Source of the DNA: Bacillus oleivorans
GTDB taxonomy: Bacteria; Bacillota; Bacilli; Bacillales; JC228
Length of the DNA: 64,000 bases
Direction: 5' to 3'
NCBI RefSeq assembly: GCF_900207585.1
Contig: NZ_OAOP01000002.1
Coordinates: 62,001 to 126,000, forward strand
Positions 58,117-64,000 of this stretch are shown here, one piece after another. Both the position numbers and the translations under genes were made by a program. The notes beneath the pieces are model-generated. The model made no database searches. It was not told the DNA's origin and was given only the letters and a program-made list of their open reading frames with translations. Each line of letters begins with the position of its first letter. Within the stretch, counting starts at the first letter, position 1.

Positions 58117-60006
58117 ATGCGAAACGTAAAATGGCCAAAGATCTCTCTGCTTGCCATTCCTACTTTGTTTCTTTGGCTTAAAACGTATATCGCCTATAAA
58201 ACTAGCTTTTCAATTCCAATCGATAATGTGACCCAAGAAATCATTCTTTTTATAAATCCGCTAAGTTTCTTGCTCATCGTGTTTGGATTAAGCATGTTTT
58301 TGAAAGAAAAGAATCAGGGCAGATTTATTTTTATAACATATTCTCTATTATCAGTCATTCTGTATGCCAACGTTGTTTACTACCGAGAATTCCATGATTT
58401 TATTACGCTCCCGCTTTTATTCCAAACTGACAACCTCGGTGATCTGGGAGGCAGTATCGTAACACTAATTCATCCGCTTGATTTTCTATATTTTGTGGAT
58501 GTTGTCATTCTCGCTCTGATTATGTGGTATAAGCCCAATTTTATTACACGGCCATTTTACTCAAAAAGAGTCAGAAGAGCTTACTTTTTAGTGGCATTTG
58601 CTATCGCCTTCTTTAATCTGGGATTGGCAGAGGCTGAAAGGCCGCAATTGCTAACAAGAACATTCGACCGTGAAATATTAGTTAAAAATATTGGAACCTA
58701 TAATTATCACTTATATGACATTTTTCTTCAGTCTAAGACTTCAGCTCAAAGAGCGTTAGCTGATGGCAGTGAGCTTGCTGATATTGAAAACTATGTAAGA
58801 GCCAATTACAAAGAGCCGAATCCGGAATTATTTGGTGCAGCAAAAGGCAAAAATGTGATTGTGATTTCTATGGAGTCTACGCAAAGCTTTGTCATGGGGG
58901 AAAAGATTAATGGCGAAGAAGTTACTCCATTTTTAAACGATTTTATTAAGGATAGCTTTTATTTTGAAAACTTTTATAGTCAGGTAGGCCAAGGTAAAAC
59001 ATCTGACTCTGAATTTCTGGTAGATAATTCATTATATCCATTAAGCCGAGGAGCTGTTTTCTTTACCCACTCCGGAAATGAATATGAAGCAATGCCAGAA
59101 ATTTTAAACGAAAATGGATATTTTACTGCTTCCCTTCATGCGAATAATAGCAGCTTTTGGAATCGTGATGTTATGTACCAGTCTCTTGGGTATAAAAGGT
59201 TTTATGATGTAGAAGATTACGAGGTTCCTGAAGATGAAACTACAGAATGGGGATTATTAGACATTCCATTTTTTGAACAATCCATTGATCATCTAAAAGA
59301 TATGCCACAGCCTTTTTATGCAAAATTTATTACTCTGACCAACCATTATCCATTTGAAATTGCGGAAGAATATAAATGGATTGACGAGTATGACTCAAAC
59401 AGCGGAACATTAAATCGTTACTTCCCAACGGTCCGCTATACAGATGAAGCGATTAAGCAGTTTATTGAACAATTAAAAGCTGAGGGAATTTACGAAGATT
59501 CCATTATCATTATTTACGGGGATCACTATGGTATTTCACAGAACCACAATAAGGCAATGAGCCAGCTTTTGGGAGAAGAAATAACTCCATATGTTCATAC
59601 TCAGCTTCAACGTGTTCCGTTAATCATCCATATCCCAGGAATGGAAGGGAAAACTATGGAGACAGTTGGCGGTCAAATTGATTTAAAACCAACTTTACTG
59701 CACTTGCTCGGAATTTCAACGAAAGGAAATATTGACTTTGGTTCTGACCTATTTGCGCTTGACCGTCTTGACTATGCACTGCAACGGGATGGCAGCTTCG
59801 TTACTAAAGATTATCTGTATGCTGAAAATGTGTGCTACAGTAAGAATACCGAAGAGCCAGTTGATATATCCAAGTGTCAGCCTTATATTGACATGACAGC
59901 AAAGGAATTAGATTACTCTGATAAGATTATTTATGGCGACCTGCTCCGGTTCTATGGCGAAAACGCCTCAAAAGAACAAACAGATAAAAGATCAAACGAA
60001 CAGTAA
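58117..60006 (+). CDS. yqgS: Lipoteichoic acid synthase family protein YqgS
   Basis: 629 aa. Five membrane helices (residues 1-215), then an extracellular sulfatase-like domain. Metal and catalytic residues by comparison with S. aureus LtaS: Glu253 in SMEST, nucleophile Thr295 in GQGKTSDSE, and Asp469-His470 in YGDHYG. It polymerises glycerol-phosphate from phosphatidylglycerol. Synteny makes it YqgS rather than LtaS or YfnI of B. subtilis. Site ATAGGAGG before the ATG. Confidence 0.92.
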   Translation: MRNVKWPKISLLAIPTLFLWLKTYIAYKTSFSIPIDNVTQEIILFINPLSFLLIVFGLSMFLKEKNQGRFIFITYSLLSVILYANVVYYREFHDFITLPLLFQTDNLGDLGGSIVTLIHPLDFLYFVDVVILALIMWYKPNFITRPFYSKRVRRAYFLVAFAIAFFNLGLAEAERPQLLTRTFDREILVKNIGTYNYHLYDIFLQSKTSAQRALADGSELADIENYVRANYKEPNPELFGAAKGKNVIVISMESTQSFVMGEKINGEEVTPFLNDFIKDSFYFENFYSQVGQGKTSDSEFLVDNSLYPLSRGAVFFTHSGNEYEAMPEILNENGYFTASLHANNSSFWNRDVMYQSLGYKRFYDVEDYEVPEDETTEWGLLDIPFFEQSIDHLKDMPQPFYAKFITLTNHYPFEIAEEYKWIDEYDSNSGTLNRYFPTVRYTDEAIKQFIEQLKAEGIYEDSIIIIYGDHYGISQNHNKAMSQLLGEEITPYVHTQLQRVPLIIHIPGMEGKTMETVGGQIDLKPTLLHLLGISTKGNIDFGSDLFALDRLDYALQRDGSFVTKDYLYAENVCYSKNTEEPVDISKCQPYIDMTAKELDYSDKIIYGDLLRFYGENASKEQTDKRSNEQ

Positions 60007-60011
60007 TAAAT

Positions 60012-60043
60012 AAAAGGGTTCCTTTCAGGGAATCCCTTTTTCT
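60012..60043 (+). terminator. Terminator after yqgS
   Basis: AAAGGGTTCC and GGAATCCCTTT pair with one bulge and run into TTT. Confidence 0.75.
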
Positions 60044-60104
60044 ATTTCCAATAAATTATCATGTTTCCCCTCCAATAGTACGTGCATTTTTTTAGTCGGT
60101 GTTC

Positions 60105-60128
60105 ATACACCTAAATATGTAGGTGTAT
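60105..60128 (+). repeat. Operator-like inverted repeat before yqgT
   Basis: ATACACCTA-AATATG-TAGGTGTAT: perfect 9-base arms around 6 bases, ending a few bases before the ribosome site of yqgT. No T-run follows. Confidence 0.55.
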
Positions 60129-60144
60129 AGTAGGGGGGAAATTA

Positions 60145-61332
60145 ATGAGAATAACGATACGTCCAGGAGATACGCTGTGGTACTATAGTCAATTATTCGG
60201 CATCCCGCTTCCACTTCTTCTTGATTCCAATCCTAGCTTAAATCCCAATGTAATTACAGCAGGCAGCGAAGTTCAAATTCCTGGATTTATCTCAGTAGGC
60301 TACACGATAAAATCTGGGGATAGCTTTTGGAAACTGGCTAACGAACGTTCAATTTCCATAGATGCGATTCTTTTACTGAACCCTGCTGTAAACCCAAATC
60401 AATTACAGCCAGGACAAACGATCGGGCTTCCTGAAAGGGTTACTTCTAGAATAATAGAAGGAAAAGTAAACTATAATTCTAGTCGGTTTCAGGAGGATCT
60501 TTTAGCGTTAGCAGAAATCTATCCGTTTATTAAAACCGAACAGATCGGCGAGAGTGTAATGGGGAAACCCTTAACTGAACTCAGAATAGGCAGAGGAGAC
60601 AGAGTGATTCATTTTAATGCTTCTTTTCATGCCAATGAATGGATTACGACACCGGTTCTCATGACTTTTATTAACGATTATGCCTTAGCCTTGACGAATG
60701 GAGAAGCGATTAGAGGAGTCCAAACGTTGCCGCTATACAATTTTAATACGCTATCTGCAGTCCCTCTGGTGAATCCGGATGGAGTTGATTTAGTTTTGAA
60801 CGGACCGCCTCAATCAGTAAGAGATGAGGTAATCGAGCTGAACAATGGAAGTATGAACTTTGACGGCTGGAAAGCTAATATAAGAGGTGTTGATTTAAAT
60901 AATCAATACCCGGCCAATTGGGAAATTGAGCAGGCGAGAAAGCCTCAAGTACCTGGTCCGCGTGATTTCCCTGGTGAGGCTCCGCTTACAGAGCCCGAAG
61001 CGATTGCAATGGCTGAATTAACTGGGAGCAGGCAGTTTGATCAAGTGTATGCCCTTCACACACAAGGTGAAGAATTTTATTGGGGCTATTTAGGATATGA
61101 ACCGCCTGTCTCTGCAGAATTAGCCGAGGTTTTTGAAAGAGTAAGCGGATATCAGTCGATAAGATATATCGACAGTCACGCAGGTTTCCGGGACTGGTTT
61201 ATTTATATTTACCGTCGGCCAGGATTTACTTTTGAATTGGGGAGTGGGGTTAATCCGCTTCCAATTACTCAATTTGATAAAATCTATCAGGATATGCTTG
61301 GGGTTTTCTTAGTCGCCTTATATAGAAGATAG
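60145..61332 (+). CDS. yqgT: LysM and M14 zinc carboxypeptidase-like endopeptidase YqgT
   Basis: 395 aa. Two LysM domains (about residues 1-50 and 52-98) bind peptidoglycan. An M14 peptidase domain (about 105-390) follows, with zinc ligands in SFHANEW (His, Glu) and a third His in ALHTQGEE. The catalytic Glu is in FTFELGSG. It resembles gamma-D-glutamyl-L-diamino acid endopeptidase I of spore-formers, which cuts stem peptides. No signal peptide, fitting a cytoplasmic or spore-compartment enzyme. Site GGGGGG before the ATG. Confidence 0.9.
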   Translation: MRITIRPGDTLWYYSQLFGIPLPLLLDSNPSLNPNVITAGSEVQIPGFISVGYTIKSGDSFWKLANERSISIDAILLLNPAVNPNQLQPGQTIGLPERVTSRIIEGKVNYNSSRFQEDLLALAEIYPFIKTEQIGESVMGKPLTELRIGRGDRVIHFNASFHANEWITTPVLMTFINDYALALTNGEAIRGVQTLPLYNFNTLSAVPLVNPDGVDLVLNGPPQSVRDEVIELNNGSMNFDGWKANIRGVDLNNQYPANWEIEQARKPQVPGPRDFPGEAPLTEPEAIAMAELTGSRQFDQVYALHTQGEEFYWGYLGYEPPVSAELAEVFERVSGYQSIRYIDSHAGFRDWFIYIYRRPGFTFELGSGVNPLPITQFDKIYQDMLGVFLVALYRR

Positions 61333-61340
61333 GAATGGCA

Positions 61341-61375
61341 AAGGTGTTCTCTCAGCAAGAGGGCACCTTTAGTAA
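61341..61375 (+). terminator. Probable terminator after yqgT
   Basis: AAAGGTGTTCTCT and AGAGGGCACCTTT form a 13-bp stem with G-T wobbles, but no good T-run follows. Confidence 0.6.
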
Positions 61376-61601
61376 ATTCGATTATTTTCTTTCTTGATTA
61401 AACAAAGTATTTGGAGGCGGTTAGTAAATTAGTCCAACATTAAGAATTAACAGGTCGAACTCTTTTTATATTACGAATGTCCTAATTTAGTAATTAAAGT
61501 AAAGAAATTGTTACAATCTGAAACATTTCTTCTTTTCAATCGTCTATATACTTAGGGAGTTATGTGTGCGGTTATTTGTATATAAAAGGGGGGGACACCA
61601 T

Positions 61602-62720
61602 TTGCAAAAAGCTATTGGGTTGATATTAGGATTATTTTTGTTTTTAACGGCATGTGAAGATTCAAGCCGTGTAAAACCAAGTTCAGAAACTCCACCGCCA
61701 TCTGAAAGCGAAACTGCTCAAGAATCTGCTGATAAAATGGTGGTTACTCCATTATCGGTCGCGGACAGTGACCAAATTCAGTTTGTTGATTGGATCTCTA
61801 ATGAAGAAGTAATCTATATCGAGCACAAAAATCAAGAATCAACTATTTTTAAATATCATCTTTCTTTTGGAGAAAAAACACCATTGTTTGTGACAGCGGG
61901 ATTTGTTCAGCTCGTTGAGGTTAGTCCGGAACGGGACCAATTACTGATTCAATATTCATCAAATGAAAATGAAGCAGCATTAACCATTCTTCATGTAAAC
62001 GGGAAAGTAACGTCGACAGTTACCATTCCTTCAGTTGAAATTAATACAAACTGGAATCAGATCAATCAATCGAAAATATTGGTTACAGCCTTTTCAGAAG
62101 ACTGGAGCTATAAGAGTTATATTTGGGACACAGGAAACTCTCAGCTAGAGTCAATTGAACTGAATCATCCTTTTGCTGGGTGGGGAAGTGAAAGTACTCT
62201 TCATTACATAGACTGGGACGAAAATCAGCCTAGTCTGCTCGCCCCTTTAAGACAAATAGATTTTTCTGGAGAAATAACGACGTTAGCAGAAGATGTGTAT
62301 TTTTCTAAGTCCTTTGGAAAATGGTTTTTTACTCTCTCTCCTTCTCAACAGTCAGACGATAAGGCCACGTATCATTTCTACCGTTCTGATGGAAAAGATC
62401 TTGATCAAATCGAAGTCTTTCATCTTAATAGCTACTCTGAATGGCTTATTCCATATTATGATGTTGCCAGTGAAAAAAATGAACTTTTTTTCTTTGAGCC
62501 AGTTGAAGGCGGGGCTGCAGATTTATATAACAAAGGGTTTTTATTGTCTTCCTACCATGTAGACAGCGGTGATAGACAGACCTTAATGGAAGGACTTGAG
62601 AATTTACCGATTGAGTGTTCGCCAAATGGAAGCTATTGTATGTATGGATATCAATTAGAGAACATTTTATTAGTCGAAGAGCAAAAAATTGTACCGCTGG
62701 TCAAAGAAGAAGAAAACTAA
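61602..62720 (+). CDS. yqgU: YqgU-like lipoprotein
   Basis: 372 aa from TTG 61602 (site AAGGGGGGG); the upstream in-frame start at 61566 lacks one. Lipoprotein signal with lipobox LTAC, Cys at residue 18, then a Ser/Pro/Glu linker. The remainder looks like a beta-propeller-type repeat protein with repeated WI, YIWD and WFF strands. Function unknown; position matches B. subtilis yqgU after yqgT. Confidence 0.83.
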   Translation: MQKAIGLILGLFLFLTACEDSSRVKPSSETPPPSESETAQESADKMVVTPLSVADSDQIQFVDWISNEEVIYIEHKNQESTIFKYHLSFGEKTPLFVTAGFVQLVEVSPERDQLLIQYSSNENEAALTILHVNGKVTSTVTIPSVEINTNWNQINQSKILVTAFSEDWSYKSYIWDTGNSQLESIELNHPFAGWGSESTLHYIDWDENQPSLLAPLRQIDFSGEITTLAEDVYFSKSFGKWFFTLSPSQQSDDKATYHFYRSDGKDLDQIEVFHLNSYSEWLIPYYDVASEKNELFFFEPVEGGAADLYNKGFLLSSYHVDSGDRQTLMEGLENLPIECSPNGSYCMYGYQLENILLVEEQKIVPLVKEEEN

Positions 62721-62752
62721 AAAGCAGATGCATTTTAAGCATCTGCTTTTTA
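62718..62752. terminator. Bidirectional terminator between yqgU and the DUF2759 gene
   Basis: AAAAGCAGATGC and GCATCTGCTTTT are perfect arms; the right side also contains the stop codon of the convergent gene. Confidence 0.9.
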
Positions 62753-62923
62753 GTGTACAGCGGGGTAACCGCTATTAAGAATTGTCATAATTGTAAACCA
62801 GCCAATTACGAGAAAAGTACCTAGTCCAAACACAATTCCTAAAATATTTTTGTTTTTAAATGATGTAAAAGTTCCAATCGCACCTAGAATAGTCACGAGA
62901 GCAAAAATAATAACTAAGCCCAT
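62750..62923 (-). CDS. yqgW: Small membrane protein, DUF2759-like (YqgW)
   Basis: A 57-aa gene found by reading the minus strand. Two hydrophobic helices (about residues 2-19 and 28-50) separated by a short basic loop (FKNKN). Site AAAGGAGC before the ATG. Size, layout and position before yqgX fit YqgW/DUF2759 of Bacillus. Function unknown. Confidence 0.8.
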   Translation of the reverse strand: MGLVIIFALVTILGAIGTFTSFKNKNILGIVFGLGTFLVIGWFTIMTILNSGYPAVH

Positions 62924-63173
62924 TCTATTAGCTCCTTTCGATCAGGCAAAAGTTAGATATGTATATAATACCCTTATCATTCCCTCATTATTTTATAAGT
63001 TTTTTTACTATTTGTCGATACTAATCCTGACTTTTTTAACGAATCGACAAAAGTAGTTCCATGCTGGAAACCATCTGCTGTTTTCTCAGAAGGCTTAAAT
63101 CATCCCAGCCTAATAGGATTTCTTTTTTTGTTATAATAATTTATAAATATGCTTAGTAAGGGATGATTAACTG

Positions 63174-63800
63174 ATGAAATGGAAGAGAACACCAGTAGGA
63201 CCTGTTGCAGCCAATTGTTATTTAGTATGGAATGAGAGCAAAAACTGCCTGATTATTGATCCGGGTGGTGAAGATGAAAAAATAAGGGCTGCCATAAAAA
63301 AATTAAACCTGTCACCTCGGGCGATATTATTAACGCACTGTCATTTTGATCATATCGCGGCTCTCGAGGAGATTCGCCAATCTTATTCAATCCCGGTATA
63401 TGTACATGAAAATGAAGCGAAGTGGCTGTTGGATCCTGCATTAAACGGGTCGCAGTTATTTAATTTGGGAACAGTTCGCTGTAAGCCCGCAGACCGCTTT
63501 TTTACAACTGAAGGAACCCTTGATGTAGAAGGTTTTCAGTTTACCTTATTTGAGACTCCTGGTCATTCGCCAGGAAGTGTTTCTTTTTACTTTGAGGATG
63601 ATTGCTTTGTTATTTCAGGCGATGCCTTATTTTACGGAAGTATCGGCAGAACTGATTTGCCAGGGGGAAATCATAAAGAACTTATAAAAAGTATAAAAGA
63701 AAAATTATTAACCTTGCCTGATGATACCATTGTCCTTCCTGGTCATGATCAAGAAACGACGATTAATCAGGAGAAGGAACATAATCCGTTTTTAAAATAG
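63174..63800 (+). CDS. yqgX: MBL-fold metallohydrolase YqgX
   Basis: 208 aa. Metallo-beta-lactamase fold with the metal motif THCHFDH, a further His in ETPGHSPGS, Asp in SGDALF and a C-terminal PGHDQET. Glyoxalase II-like group; the true substrate is not known. Site AAGGGATG before the ATG. Confidence 0.92.
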   Translation: MKWKRTPVGPVAANCYLVWNESKNCLIIDPGGEDEKIRAAIKKLNLSPRAILLTHCHFDHIAALEEIRQSYSIPVYVHENEAKWLLDPALNGSQLFNLGTVRCKPADRFFTTEGTLDVEGFQFTLFETPGHSPGSVSFYFEDDCFVISGDALFYGSIGRTDLPGGNHKELIKSIKEKLLTLPDDTIVLPGHDQETTINQEKEHNPFLK

Positions 63801-63837
63801 TTCTATTTTCGTACATCAGCAGGAATTTACATAATAA

Positions 63838-64000
63838 ATGGCTAATCATCTATATATGGATACCCTAAATAATTTAATCATAAATAAAATTAGAAAAGAG
63901 AAAACACACTCTATTCCGCTGGATCATTTTATCAATCTTGCGCTTTACTACCCTGAATTAGGTTATTACAAAAAAAACAGAGAAAAAATCGGGAAGAATG
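63838..64000 (+). CDS. MidA/NDUFAF7-like SAM-dependent methyltransferase, N-terminal part
   Basis: Only the first 54 codons are in the window. The visible LDHFINLALYYPELGYYKKN and the following EKIG resemble the N-terminal signature of the COG1565 (MidA/NDUFAF7) arginine-methyltransferase-like family. The start at 63838 has only a weak site (GCAGGA, rather far), and ATG 63856 is an alternative. Assignment rests on a short stretch. Confidence 0.65.
   Translation, partial: MANHLYMDTLNNLIINKIRKEKTHSIPLDHFINLALYYPELGYYKKNREKIGKN

Noticed and set aside
62850-63056. Plus-strand frame between yqgU and yqgX
   Set aside because: The opposite strand holds a better small gene (DUF2759-like) with ribosome site and membrane helices.

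Overview
The window is a stretch of Bacillaceae (Firmicutes) chromosome, low in GC, from a spore-former. Gene order follows the Bacillus subtilis yqeY-yqgX block almost gene for gene (nfeD-floA-yqfB-yqfC-yqfD-phoH-pgpH-ybeY-dgkA-cdd-era-yqzL-recO-glyQS-ccpN-ppsR-yqxD-dnaG-sigA ... sodA-pbpA-pst ... gluP-yqgQ-glcK-yqgS-yqgT-yqgU-yqgX). Sporulation genes (yqfC, yqfD, a spoVAF-like gene), strong Shine-Dalgarno sites and frequent TTG starts fit this. I cannot name the species. I see no rRNA or tRNA genes, CRISPR array, insertion sequence or prophage.

Region by region. 0-3.4 kb: end of yqeY, an intergenic repeat cluster, then the sigma-W-type envelope-stress operon nfeD-floA-yqfB. 3.5-11.7 kb: sporulation genes yqfCD, then phoH, pgpH, ybeY, dgkA, cdd, era, yqzL and recO. 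11.7-16.6 kb: T-box-controlled glyQS and the gluconeogenic regulators ccpN and ppsR. 16.9-20.4 kb: yqxD and the macromolecular-synthesis pair dnaG-rpoD. 20.6-28.8 kb: an acyl-CoA dehydrogenase, cytochrome c550, trmK-yqfO, ispH, yqfQ, cshB, nfo and yqfT. 28.8-34.8 kb: yqfU, the zinc uptake operon znuC-znuB-zur with a recognisable Zur box, yqfW, yqfX, ispG and a LysM protein. 34.8-49.2 kb: a region with several phosphate-related elements: a chemoreceptor, a DUF1189 protein, a Na/Pi cotransporter, yqgC, sodA, yqgE, pbpA and pstSCAB-phoU. 49.2-64 kb: yqzC/yqzD-like genes, two genes of unknown function, rpmG, yqgN, yqgO, rhomboid protease gluP, a spoVAF-like gene, yqgQ-glcK, LTA synthase, a LysM-M14 endopeptidase, lipoprotein yqgU, small proteins and the start of a MidA-like methyltransferase.

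The most interesting signal is regulatory. A four-unit PhoP-box-like array with exact 11-bp spacing lies before pstS. A second one of the same form, at the same distance from a -10-like hexamer, lies before the chemoreceptor gene. A third array, on the opposite strand and sharing 24 of 26 bases with the pst array, lies between the DUF1189 gene and the Na/Pi cotransporter. This suggests a phosphate-starvation regulon that includes a chemoreceptor. Other leads are an ECF-type promoter with a hairpin leader before LTA synthase, an apparent ATC start codon for yqgC, and several lineage-specific insertions into the conserved block. Most of the window is otherwise ordinary core genome. All family names come from reading the sequence, with no database search.
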